From Bacillus stratosphericus (GTDB lineage: Bacteria > Bacillota > Bacilli > Bacillales > Bacillaceae): 64,000 nt of DNA. The stretch is taken from NCBI RefSeq assembly GCF_020524495.1, contig NZ_JAIVLB010000016.1, forward strand, positions 1 through 64,000, read 5' to 3'. A model generated the notes under the pieces. The model did no database searches and was not told the origin of the DNA. It saw nothing but the letters and a program-made list of their open reading frames with translations. Of this stretch, positions 8,254 to 15,364 are shown piece after piece (positions within the stretch are counted from its first letter, which is position 1; each line of letters starts with the position of its first letter). A program made the position numbers and the translations under genes.

Positions 8254-8892
8254 ATGAGTAAGAAGCTTCATTTAGTTAAAGACCCGAACAAAGCTCATTT
8301 CACACACTTAAATTATCTTGATTATCTTGTGACGAAATTAAAAATGAAATCGTTTTTTTCTTTTATTTGTCTCTTTTTGTACGTTATATTTTTTGGATTT
8401 GCTGCCAGACTTATACCCGATCAATTAGGATCGACACTATTCCTAGTTAATATAACGTTCGTTTCGCTAATTTTAATGTTCGCACTTACTTACAACGCAA
8501 TGGAGAATTATCGCTTCTATCTTTCATTAAGATCTGCTCAAAAAATTTATAAGAAAACAATTACTGATGAACATGGACCAACAGAAGAATGTGTAAACCA
8601 GTATATGCAGCTAGGATTGGATAGATACGGTGAAACGTTAGCATTTAAAGAAAATTATAAAATACAATCATTAGAGAAAATCCAGGATATCGATAAGAAG
8701 CTTAGAGGTTTTAAATTTAGCGAAGATGGAACATATGACTCTGTAATTAGGGTTAATCTAGAAGTGGCAATGCAATCATTATATGATGGTTTTGATTTAA
8801 AGAGTATTTTTGCAATGCCCAAGCGTTTGTATTATCGTAAATGGGCATTAGCTAAGTTGGAATTTAATTGGCTGGAATCACAAGTAGATTGA
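8254..8892 (+). CDS. Membrane protein with cytosolic C-terminal domain
   Basis: 212 residues. Two transmembrane helices (about 35-53 and 62-80) sit between a short basic N-terminus and a ~130-residue charged cytosolic domain with aromatic residues near its end (MPKRLYYRKWALAKLEFNWL). AAGGAGG precedes ATG 8254. It is followed by a bidirectional terminator. No family recognised. Confidence 0.6.
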   Translation: MSKKLHLVKDPNKAHFTHLNYLDYLVTKLKMKSFFSFICLFLYVIFFGFAARLIPDQLGSTLFLVNITFVSLILMFALTYNAMENYRFYLSLRSAQKIYKKTITDEHGPTEECVNQYMQLGLDRYGETLAFKENYKIQSLEKIQDIDKKLRGFKFSEDGTYDSVIRVNLEVAMQSLYDGFDLKSIFAMPKRLYYRKWALAKLEFNWLESQVD

Positions 8893-8903
8893 TTAAATAA
8901 CTT

Positions 8904-8937
8904 AAAACCCCCTTCTATCGCAGATGAAGGGGGTTTT
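8904..8937. terminator. Bidirectional terminator between convergent genes
   Basis: AAAACCCCCTTC/GAAGGGGGTTTT stem with a 10-base loop, A-run on one side and T-run on the other. Confidence 0.9.
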
Positions 8938-9427
8938 ACCCCATATGACCACCAACCAAATTAGATCGATGAATCATGGTTCCGGCATTGGTATATGATG
9001 CCGCACGCATGATTGCGGTATGACCAAATTTGTTGTTGATTTCATCCATTACATGGCCCAACCGACTAACCTTTTCCTGATCAGGTTTAAAGAGATCCAG
9101 CTGCATGTAATTGGCCGGGTCTACTTTTGAAAGAGAAATGGCAATTGATCTTACTGTCCCATTAGAGTTTCTTCTAGGCTTAAAGCTGAGTTCGCAGTCT
9201 TTACAGTACAAGTAACCGAATATCTTTTCTCGTAGTTTTATCAAGTAAATAAATATGATGACAAACAAAACGATCCTTAGTAAAAAAATAGAAAAGAACA
9301 AAAAATTTGTTGCGACATATGAGATAAAAAAAGAAATAAATAACATGAGCAAAATTGATAGGCAGCCTGCGCTTCCTCTTTTACCCACACGATTACTATT
9401 ACATCTAGGGCATCTTTGCCATTCCAA
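8936..9427 (-). CDS. Chimeric ORF: zinc-ribbon membrane protein fused to a Y-family polymerase tail
   Basis: 163 residues from TTG 9427 (AGAAGG upstream). Residues 1-~85 hold a CPRC knuckle, two transmembrane helices and a second YCKDC knuckle, a plausible zinc-ribbon membrane protein. Residues ~92-163 (VRSIAISLSKV, then QLDLF, then MDEINNKFGHTAIMRAASYT, ending VGGHMG) match what I know of the C-terminal end of UvrX/YqjW-type Y-family polymerases: the end of the little-finger domain, a QL-x-LF clamp-binding motif and the conserved tail. No polymerase catalytic part exists here, so this is a deletion fusion. Confidence 0.65.
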   Translation of the reverse strand: MEWQRCPRCNSNRVGKRGSAGCLSILLMLFISFFISYVATNFLFFSIFLLRIVLFVIIFIYLIKLREKIFGYLYCKDCELSFKPRRNSNGTVRSIAISLSKVDPANYMQLDLFKPDQEKVSRLGHVMDEINNKFGHTAIMRAASYTNAGTMIHRSNLVGGHMG

Positions 9428-9685
9428 AAGCTAAACCTTCTTTCCAAATTTATGTATAATTCATCATAGCATAAATAGGAAAGGAATTTCCCAATGTTCG
9501 TGTTAAAGGTGTATCAGAAAGAAGGCCATAAATTTTCATTCGTGTTTTGACTAAATTACCTGGATCCCTGTGTTATAAATTATTCGGTTTTTAGGAAGAA
9601 TAAAATATAAGGGTATTTGACATTGGTTCTGTAACTGCTTGTGTATTAGTGTATAACTAAACCAATTATATGTTATAATACGCGT
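9428..9685. other. Intergenic region
   Basis: Contains a plus-strand 18-codon frame at about 9494-9550 (MFVLKVYQKEGHKFSFVF) preceded by AGGAAAGG, probably a remnant. A plus-strand TATAAT at 9674-9679 is the likely -10 box of the antitoxin RNA; no good -35 is visible. Confidence 0.35.
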
Positions 9686-9832
9686 ATAACCGGCATAAAT
9701 TAAAAGAAGCCAGGATGCGCTAACATCCCGGCAATGTACAATGTGGCCCTCAAGGGGCTGGCTAATCATTAGATAGTTTTAAGGATAGACTTTCCCTTCA
9801 ACCTACCACAGCTCAAGGGGAGTCTATTTTTT
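9686..9832 (+). ncRNA. Putative antisense antitoxin RNA (SR5-like) to the BsrE-like toxin
   Basis: The predicted start is ~7 bases after TATAAT 9674-9679. The end is a strong terminator: ATAGACT paired with AGTCTAT extended by CCCTT/AAGGG, then T6 (9785-9832). The RNA would be complementary to the 3' part of the toxin mRNA, including the toxin stop codon. The arrangement matches the known bsrE/SR5 and bsrG/SR4 type I toxin-antitoxin pairs, where the antisense RNA promotes toxin mRNA decay. Confidence 0.6.
9697..9732 (-). terminator. Terminator of the toxin mRNA
   Basis: On the minus strand GCCGGGATG and CATCCTGGC pair (one G-U-type mismatch allowed) around a 6-base loop, followed by TTCTTTTAATTT. 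It lies just inside the start of the antitoxin RNA. Confidence 0.65.
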
Positions 9833-9907
9833 GTCTATATACGTCAACAAAGCAAGAATAAACATCCCAAACAGAAACATAAGGGATAAAGCTTGAAACG
9901 TTGACAT
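9824..9907 (-). CDS. BsrE-like type I toxin peptide
   Basis: 27 residues: MSTFQALSLMFLFGMFILAL then LTYIDKK. The B. subtilis toxin BsrE, as I recall it, shares the MSTFQAL start and the ALLTYIxK end with the same spacing. A single hydrophobic helix and short charged tail are typical of these membrane-active peptides. The ribosome site (AAAGGGGGTGA) is paired with CCCCTT immediately upstream, the kind of sequestration seen in this family. A minus-strand TGTATAAT lies near 9986-9993. The peptide is probably a plasmid-stabilising addiction toxin. Confidence 0.8.
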   Translation of the reverse strand: MSTFQALSLMFLFGMFILALLTYIDKK

Positions 9908-9935
9908 AGGCGTCACCCCCTTTCAAGGGGATTTA
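9908..9935 (-). promoter_or_regulatory. Hairpin hiding the toxin ribosome site
   Basis: CCCCTT-GA-AAGGGG on the minus strand covers the Shine-Dalgarno of the toxin gene, which would limit translation of the primary transcript. Confidence 0.6.
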
Positions 9936-10011
9936 GCCAGTAGACCACACTTTGGGTAAGCCGTTCATTTGTACGCCCTCTATTATACATGAAAAGATTG
10001 GTAATACGCAT

Positions 10012-10734
10012 TCAATTTTCCGCGCGTTTTTTTCTTCCTGTGACTTTAATAAACTCTTCGTCACAATCCATGCAACGTATGTTTACTTCCTCTCTATAAG
10101 ACACAATTCTTACTTCACAGCAAGGACACTCCCATCTATGGCTCTTAGGCTTTGCTTTCGTTGGTTCTGTTGCACCTGGATCGTCTGAAGGTGGTGTTTC
10201 CCCACTTTCTATTGCAGCCATGTAGTTTGTGTTACGCTTTGCGATAACAAACACTTCTTGATCAATATCCATTTGAGCTATCTGTTCTCTTAGTTTTGGT
10301 CCGATCCTAGCAAACGACCATCCATGACGCGGATCTGGTTTTTCTGTCTTATACTCAAATCCTAGCTCCAATACCTTATCGCGGAATTTTGTATTGTGGT
10401 ATTCGCCTTTTCTACTGGTGTCTTTAATTCCTTTCACTCCATGATAAAGATGGACCATTTCATGCAGCAACGTATCCATTGTTTCAAGGAAATCATAATC
10501 AGCGTACTCAGCAGAGATATTCAACTCATACATTTTCTGCTTTCCGTCTGTGCTACTCCATGCAGGCTTAACCGAACACCAACCCATAGAGTTTCTATTA
10601 TGAATATTTGATTGAATAGTGATTGCTGGAACCGGCAAACAATCTTCAAAAAAAGTTTTGTTGAAGATTAGAAATGCTTTGTGTAGTTCAGCTGTTACAT
10701 CGGCAATTGTGATATACCTCTCAGTTGTTTCGAT
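10012..10734 (-). CDS. SprT-like zinc metallopeptidase-type protein
   Basis: The SprT core contains LLHEMVHLYHG (HExxH) and a downstream HNTKFRD helix. The C-terminus has a zinc ribbon (CPCCEV, then CMDCDE), as in SprT/Spartan-type proteins. The frame opens upstream of the first TTG. AGGAGG at 10744-10749 sits 8 bases before an ATC at 10734, exactly where an ATG would be expected, so the start is probably a mutated or non-canonical codon (ATT at 10740 is the alternative). A plasmid DNA-protein crosslink or accessory role is possible. Confidence 0.7.
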   Translation of the reverse strand: METTERYITIADVTAELHKAFLIFNKTFFEDCLPVPAITIQSNIHNRNSMGWCSVKPAWSSTDGKQKMYELNISAEYADYDFLETMDTLLHEMVHLYHGVKGIKDTSRKGEYHNTKFRDKVLELGFEYKTEKPDPRHGWSFARIGPKLREQIAQMDIDQEVFVIAKRNTNYMAAIESGETPPSDDPGATEPTKAKPKSHRWECPCCEVRIVSYREEVNIRCMDCDEEFIKVTGRKKRAEN

Positions 10735-10794
10735 GATAATTCCCTCCTAGTGCGTTTGAGACCTTGGTCTCAATTTAGATTTAAAAGAAAGTTG

Positions 10795-11001
10795 TCACAC
10801 TCTCTTCTTCGCTCGTCTTCTTATGAATAAGAACACCCTTAATACGGCCATTAACATAACAACTAAAAAAAGTATCAACATAGGTGTGAGATCGCCTTCA
10901 GCAGCACTTGAATTCACTGTTGAGAAGGACCAAATTGCCAGGAAAAATAATATAATGTATTTATACATTCTGAACGTGGCTTTCCAAAGAAATCTTCTCA
11001 T
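10795..11001 (-). CDS. Small membrane protein
   Basis: 68 residues from ATG 11001 with AAAGGGGA upstream. Two hydrophobic segments (about 13-30 and 40-58) and a basic tail (RRRAKKRV). It starts 14 bases after the RTP-like gene and is likely in its transcript. Function unknown. Confidence 0.55.
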   Translation of the reverse strand: MRRFLWKATFRMYKYIILFFLAIWSFSTVNSSAAEGDLTPMLILFLVVMLMAVLRVFLFIRRRAKKRV

Positions 11002-11015
11002 TTGAACTATCCCCT

Positions 11016-11378
11016 TTAAAAGTTATTTTTGATGATCTTTTGGATCATTTTGTTGCTGTTTACAAGAAGCTCATGTGTTTTCTTCTTGTAGTTGGCTGCT
11101 GCGGTCCTGTCGATGAGCGAATATGTTACGACCTCTTTATACTGGTGATCCTCATCCTGCTTCCGTACATGCCTCTCTAACATGCCTTCCTCAACAAGTT
11201 CATTGAGGGCTTTATATACTTCAGTATGAGAAGGCTTATAGCCAAATTCACTGTACTCTTTCTTCAGTAGCTGCAAGATCTCGCTTGCATAATAACGTTC
11301 TTGTTCAATATATGTGATGGCAGAAAGCTTCAGAAATTGCTTTTGCCTTAACAAAAATGTGGAAGGGCGTTTGCTCAT
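11016..11378 (-). CDS. rtp: Homologue of the replication terminator protein RTP
   Basis: 120 residues, close to the 122 of B. subtilis RTP. Shared features I recognise: a start of basic residues then FLLRQKQFLKL, TYIEQERYYASEILQLLKKE, GYKPSHTEVYKALNELVEEG and the long C-terminal dimer helix ending in NNF. RTP is a winged-helix dimer that blocks replication forks at Ter sites. On a plasmid it could stop forks of theta replication, regulate its own gene, or act as a plain repressor. Palindromic operators lie right upstream. No Ter consensus core (CTATGTAC) was noticed nearby. Confidence 0.8.
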   Translation of the reverse strand: MSKRPSTFLLRQKQFLKLSAITYIEQERYYASEILQLLKKEYSEFGYKPSHTEVYKALNELVEEGMLERHVRKQDEDHQYKEVVTYSLIDRTAAANYKKKTHELLVNSNKMIQKIIKNNF

Positions 11379-11395
11379 GCTAAAGTCTCCTTTAA

Positions 11396-11433
11396 TATAA
11401 GTTAAACTTAATATAAGTTCTACTTATATTATA
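11396..11433 (-). promoter_or_regulatory. Two palindromic operators and -10 box upstream of rtp
   Basis: TAAGTT-A-AACTTA (11398-11410) and ATATAAGT-TCT-ACTTATAT (11411-11429) lie side by side and share an AAGT-ACTT core. A minus-strand TATAAT overlaps at 11428-11433. The layout suggests autoregulation by the RTP-like dimer. Confidence 0.65.
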
Positions 11434-11557
11434 ACATACGCTCCGGCCATATGCACAACATTTTCCAGTAATTAAGGTTTGTTTTCAGACAAATAAGACA
11501 AAAACTCACCCTTTTGAACATAAAACTGCTCAATTGAAGTGAGTTATATTCGTTCCA

Positions 11558-12901
11558 TTATACTGCCTGTATCGGTACTCGAATCTGATCTCTAGCAACT
11601 ACTGTGTTTTTATAAACAATATAACATTCAACCAGGTGATCTCCATTAAATACTGAATGTTCTGTCTTTGTTGTTTCTCCCTTTGTTATTTCCCCTCGTA
11701 TACAGTTCCTTCGGATAGCTTCATCACCTCTATTTAATACTTTCCAATACACATCGTATTTAATTTTATCTTGGATAATCACGTTATCTTTAAAAACTTC
11801 TTCAATTTCGTTTTTCTTAATGAAAAATTTGAGTTTTTTTTGTTTTTGTATCCTTAATTTTTTTTGCAGGAACTCTCGTAGCAATCCTGTTCTGTATCCA
11901 TTTTGTGTGATTTCACATTCAATCTTTAACGAATATCTTATATCAACATTGAATTTTTTTTCGATGAATTCCTCAGTATATTTTGCTCTAGTATCATTCA
12001 ACAAGATAATGTGTTTTTCTGTGACCGTATCTGGAACAGGAAAGTTTTTTCCAAACAAATCAATAAAGCTTTCATAGATATTTTCACTTTCTTCGTCAAG
12101 GTCCTTAATTAATTCATATGCTGTTTTTGCATTTTTAACAAACTTACATTTCTTATTATAGACTTGTTGATTGCTGCCGAGTGCATTCCAATATGATTGC
12201 TCTTCATTTAAGTCTTTGAGATAACCAAACAAATCCTTTAATATATCAAGGTAGTCTATGAAGGTAGCTGTTTGATATTGAGTATTCTTAGTCAAGAAGT
12301 TGTAAACTAGGGTGTCTACTAATAACCCCCCAAATTTAAAACCTTTATTATTCTTCCAAGCTCGAACCAAATAACAAATATTGGTAAAATTTTTTCCTGT
12401 TGTAAGATCAAAGGTAACTGATTCAGTAATCTCAGGTAATGGATTGGTAATTTTCCACTTGCCGTTATGATTTGAGTCTGGGTATGTAAAGGACCCATCC
12501 GAATTTTCAAATACAGGGCAAACTTCGATAATTTTTGTCCCTCTATCAAAACTCACCACAATCACTTGCCCATCACCACGTACAATGGTTTTGGGATATC
12601 GAATTATTATTTCCTTCTTCACTTCCTGAAGAAGCTTAGATTGACCATTCCCTTCATGGTCATTGTATTGCTTTTTTTTATTGCTCGGTAAGACAAACAA
12701 CATGTCCACATCACTAAAAGATTTAATAGCAGTTCCTCTTCCTAAAGAACCCACAACGTAGCAATTTTCTGTTTCACTTTCGTTACCGTCGTAATAGGAC
12801 TTATTAAGTCTCTTTGTAATTTCCTTTACACGCTTAGTTTCATCTTCGATATCTTCTATCTTCAAGGATTCAACAAACTCTTCTATATACGTTGCTAACA
12901 T
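11558..12901 (-). CDS. CBASS-type CD-NTase (SMODS nucleotidyltransferase with AGS-C-like end)
   Basis: 447 residues. The nucleotidyltransferase signature is complete: GS (51-52) in VGSLGRGTAIK, D64 and D66 in SDVDMLF, and a third acidic residue (E126 in KIIEVCP). A helical second half follows. The last ~85 residues (VYWKVLNRGDEAIRRN, then GDHLVECYIVYKN) resemble the AGS-C sensor domain known on SMODS-type enzymes. Such enzymes make cyclic oligonucleotides after phage infection. It begins 15 bases after the SLATT gene on the same strand. Start ATG 12901. Confidence 0.85.
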   Translation of the reverse strand: MLATYIEEFVESLKIEDIEDETKRVKEITKRLNKSYYDGNESETENCYVVGSLGRGTAIKSFSDVDMLFVLPSNKKKQYNDHEGNGQSKLLQEVKKEIIIRYPKTIVRGDGQVIVVSFDRGTKIIEVCPVFENSDGSFTYPDSNHNGKWKITNPLPEITESVTFDLTTGKNFTNICYLVRAWKNNKGFKFGGLLVDTLVYNFLTKNTQYQTATFIDYLDILKDLFGYLKDLNEEQSYWNALGSNQQVYNKKCKFVKNAKTAYELIKDLDEESENIYESFIDLFGKNFPVPDTVTEKHIILLNDTRAKYTEEFIEKKFNVDIRYSLKIECEITQNGYRTGLLREFLQKKLRIQKQKKLKFFIKKNEIEEVFKDNVIIQDKIKYDVYWKVLNRGDEAIRRNCIRGEITKGETTKTEHSVFNGDHLVECYIVYKNTVVARDQIRVPIQAV

Positions 12902-12916
12902 TCTGGTCCCCCACTT

Positions 12917-13513
12917 CTAATTCCAAATCAACATTTTTGCTAGGATGATCACAATCACAATCACAATAATTATGACTAAAACAGTTATTCTAAAAGATAG
13001 TGGGAATTTGTCTTTCCACGTAAACCTTTTTTGTTCATCTATCCATTCATATTGTGCTTGGTAAAAGAATTTATAATGAGCATACCAATCGCTAAATGCT
13101 ATTTGTTTAGTAATGCTTGCTTCATAATAATCATTTAATAGTTGCGTCAATTTTTCCTCGTCTTCGCTAGAAACGGTGCTATCTGCATTATCCTTATACC
13201 GATAATACATTTCCTTTAATTCGTTGTGAATCCGAGTGAGTTTAGTTCCTGCTCTCATGTAGTAATCTTTTTCCGCATTGTACTGGCTAATTTGTATTGC
13301 ACAAACACTTGCCGCAACTAATATAACGGACAATGATTGACCATAGGGGAAGCTGGGAAACCCTAGTTGCCAGATACCGATTATCAAAGTAATTAATCCG
13401 ATCCAACCAGGCGACTTCTCAACAATATCATAGGTCGCGAAATGTTTTTTTGCTCCAAAGTAAACGTTATATCCGTACTCTGCTAATGACTTTATAAATC
13501 GTTCTCTTTGCAT
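12917..13513 (-). CDS. SLATT-type two-helix membrane effector of the CBASS module
   Basis: Start ATG 13513 is chosen because GAAGGAG lies 6 bases upstream; an earlier in-frame start at 13588 has no site. The ~198-residue product has an early hydrophobic pair (WIGLITLIIGIWQLG, then SLSVILVAASVCAIQIS), a long helical middle with conserved-looking charged residues (TRIHNELKEMYYRY) and a final membrane helix (VLVIIIVIVIVIILA). This is the SLATT/S-4TM layout that accompanies CD-NTases as a pore-forming effector. Part of a two-gene operon with the enzyme. Confidence 0.75.
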   Translation of the reverse strand: MQRERFIKSLAEYGYNVYFGAKKHFATYDIVEKSPGWIGLITLIIGIWQLGFPSFPYGQSLSVILVAASVCAIQISQYNAEKDYYMRAGTKLTRIHNELKEMYYRYKDNADSTVSSEDEEKLTQLLNDYYEASITKQIAFSDWYAHYKFFYQAQYEWIDEQKRFTWKDKFPLSFRITVLVIIIVIVIVIILAKMLIWN

Positions 13514-13661
13514 AGGATCTCCTTCAGATTGAATCGTGGTAAGGTAATTAACTGCACAATTTAATGATACATCCAAAAGAACTAGCAAATCAATGTTTTT
13601 ATGTTATAATTTGGTTTTTAAGTAGGTATATAGTTTATAATGTTAATATTGGAGGGATATC

Positions 13662-13988
13662 ATGAAAGATTATAAGGTTAATCAAAGAGGCGCAAAGATT
13701 TATAGTGATCCAAATAAACATGAATTATTACAGATTCCTACATTGAAAAACACTAATGAAGACGGTATGGTGTATCATGTGCTATCACTAGGGGTAATTG
13801 GAACTCATTCAACTGGAATGGTTCCTGTTGCTACAATAAAAGATTCAGAAGGAAAAGTTGCTGCGTACAGGCTACCTCCCGCACTAGCTGATTGGGTTGC
13901 ATTTAATATGGGCTTGGGAGTTAATGTGTTTCCATCAGATGTCGAATTCGGAATCATCGATGGAAGACCAAATGCAGAAGTTCTCTAA
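13662..13988 (+). CDS. Hypothetical 108-residue protein
   Basis: ATG 13662 with GGAGGG upstream, divergent from the CBASS pair. The product is globular and cytosolic with a Gly-rich middle (LGVIGTHSTGMVPVATIKDS). Its first ~12 residues (MKDYKVNQRGAK) recur in a truncated frame at 14019. No family recognised. Confidence 0.6.
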   Translation: MKDYKVNQRGAKIYSDPNKHELLQIPTLKNTNEDGMVYHVLSLGVIGTHSTGMVPVATIKDSEGKVAAYRLPPALADWVAFNMGLGVNVFPSDVEFGIIDGRPNAEVL

Positions 13989-14018
13989 ATAGCAAATTTA
14001 TATTATTGGAGGAATTTG

Positions 14019-14078
14019 ATGAATAATTACAAGGTAAATAGTCGCGGGGCAACAGGTTTCAAGTCTTTAACAGCTTAA
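14019..14078 (+). pseudogene. Truncated duplicate of the 13662 gene start
   Basis: A 19-codon frame MNNYKVNSRGATGFKSLTA with GGAGG upstream. Its first ten residues match MKDYKVNQRGAK of the neighbouring gene. Probably the leftover 5' end of a tandem copy. Confidence 0.5.
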
Positions 14079-14089
14079 ACGAGACTATT

Positions 14090-14113
14090 AAAGGGCCAAA
14101 ATGGCCCTTTCCT
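14090..14113 (+). terminator. Intrinsic terminator
   Basis: AAAGGGCCA-AAA-TGGCCCTTT stem followed by a weak T stretch; could serve both strands. Confidence 0.75.
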
Positions 14114-14247
14114 TCGTTATTAGGTTCGGTACTTGATTATCATTCTTTCCTAAGACCAAAACTTGCATTTCTAGATGTCCATCGTGCAGTCCAATTGTAA
14201 TATATTGTTTTTCCACTCGTTAAAACCACCTTATATTTTAATTATGG

Positions 14248-14604
14248 TTAATCTGTTTCTGTCAACAAGAGGGGGATGTCATCCAAAGTTTCCTTATCAG
14301 GATCATGTAATTCATCAATGAGTTTTTTCATTTCTTCACTAAATTCTACGTTATCCTTTTTTGATTCCATCTCAAAATACAATGGTTCAATAAAGTTATA
14401 AATTTTATCTAGACAATCTTGAATTTCTCTTTGTGTATTTCTTATTTCTCTGAATTCATTTGTTATCTCTAGCCTGTCTACCGTTTGATTCTCCAGACTA
14501 ACTTTCATATAGCTTTTCATCAGTTCATTTAACTCTTTTGTTTCTTTCCAGGCATTGATAAGTTCATCAGCCTTTTTTTTACTTACCTTGGAAACTAATA
14601 TCAT
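14248..14604 (-). CDS. Hypothetical 118-residue acidic helical protein
   Basis: Start ATG 14604 is preferred (CAGGAGATG upstream) over 14646. Mostly helical and charged (RNTQREIQDCLDKIYNF), ending PLLLTETD. No membrane segment. It is the last gene of the minus-strand cluster, directly after the Mrr-like gene. Function unknown. Confidence 0.55.
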   Translation of the reverse strand: MILVSKVSKKKADELINAWKETKELNELMKSYMKVSLENQTVDRLEITNEFREIRNTQREIQDCLDKIYNFIEPLYFEMESKKDNVEFSEEMKKLIDELHDPDKETLDDIPLLLTETD

Positions 14605-14646
14605 TATTTCATCTCCTGATCTTCTGTCATAAACAATTTTCTGCAC

Positions 14647-15312
14647 TTACAACATAGATTTTGTATGTGAACATTTTGGATACTTTGTGCAGCCGTAAAA
14701 AGACCGGCCGGATTGTTTATTCTCCTTACTAACCATCTCAGCCCCACAAACACATTTAATTGGCTTTGCCTTCACTTGCTGCTTGAATTCACTAGCCGTC
14801 ATGCTTGCTGATGGATTGAGTGCTGTCATTAGTTCAATCAGTTTGTATCGATCCAAAAGCTTTACATCATTGCTTTCAGCCAATTCTCGCGAAGCCTTTG
14901 TATAAAAGTTGTTCGTGATCACCCAGGACTCTTCTGCCTTATAGTGATTTTTGGCGGCCACTATTTCCTGAATCGCTTTTATGCCGACCTTCGCCTTTTG
15001 ACGCTTTGCTTGCACTACGATTTTGGTTCCTGATTTTTTGATGATAAGATCAGCCCCAAAATCCTTCCTTTCAGGTGTCACTTGAACCTTATAATCATTC
15101 GCCCTAAACATAAATGCCAGGTATTGCTCAAATTGAAAACCATCCATGTAGTCAATGTCCTTAATGCCGGACTTCACGAATTTGCTCTTATTTTTGTTTT
15201 TTGAAAGGTAACTTGCAACAAGAAAACACACACCTATCATGACAGCAAATACAATAAACAAGACATTCCAGTTGTTATGTAGATAATTCAACAAGATATT
15301 TGTCCTCACCAA
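14647..15312 (-). CDS. Membrane-anchored Mrr-like nuclease with topoisomerase-type zinc finger
   Basis: 221 residues from GTG 15312 (GGGGGAA upstream). A transmembrane helix (about 16-31) is followed by an Mrr-type endonuclease fold: FEQYLAFMFRANDY, then the catalytic triad pattern D-x(n)-Q-x-K in DFGADLIIKK and KIVVQAKRQ. The C-terminus is a four-Cys finger (CVCGAE, then FYGCTKYPKC) of the kind found at the end of topoisomerase I. It lies beyond the terminator that follows topB. It may process DNA at the membrane; the role is inferred. Confidence 0.75.
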   Translation of the reverse strand: MVRTNILLNYLHNNWNVLFIVFAVMIGVCFLVASYLSKNKNKSKFVKSGIKDIDYMDGFQFEQYLAFMFRANDYKVQVTPERKDFGADLIIKKSGTKIVVQAKRQKAKVGIKAIQEIVAAKNHYKAEESWVITNNFYTKASRELAESNDVKLLDRYKLIELMTALNPSASMTASEFKQQVKAKPIKCVCGAEMVSKENKQSGRSFYGCTKYPKCSHTKSML

Positions 15313-15339
15313 AATTGATTCCCCCTATTGTAAGGTAAG

Positions 15340-15361
15340 AAAAAACCTCCTAAATAGGAGG
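15340..15361 (-). terminator. Intrinsic terminator after topB
   Basis: On the minus strand CCTCCTA/TAGGAGG stem followed by T6, between topB and the Mrr-like gene. Confidence 0.8.
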
Positions 15362-15364
15362 CTA

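Noticed and set aside
10396-10611. Plus-strand ORF opposite the SprT-like gene
   Set aside because: Composition and lack of a ribosome site show it is a shadow of the HExxH-containing frame on the other strand.
11396-11433. Considered as an RTP Ter site
   Set aside because: The palindromes are symmetric with an AAGT/ACTT core and lack the CTATGTAC-type core of known Ter sites; an operator fits better.
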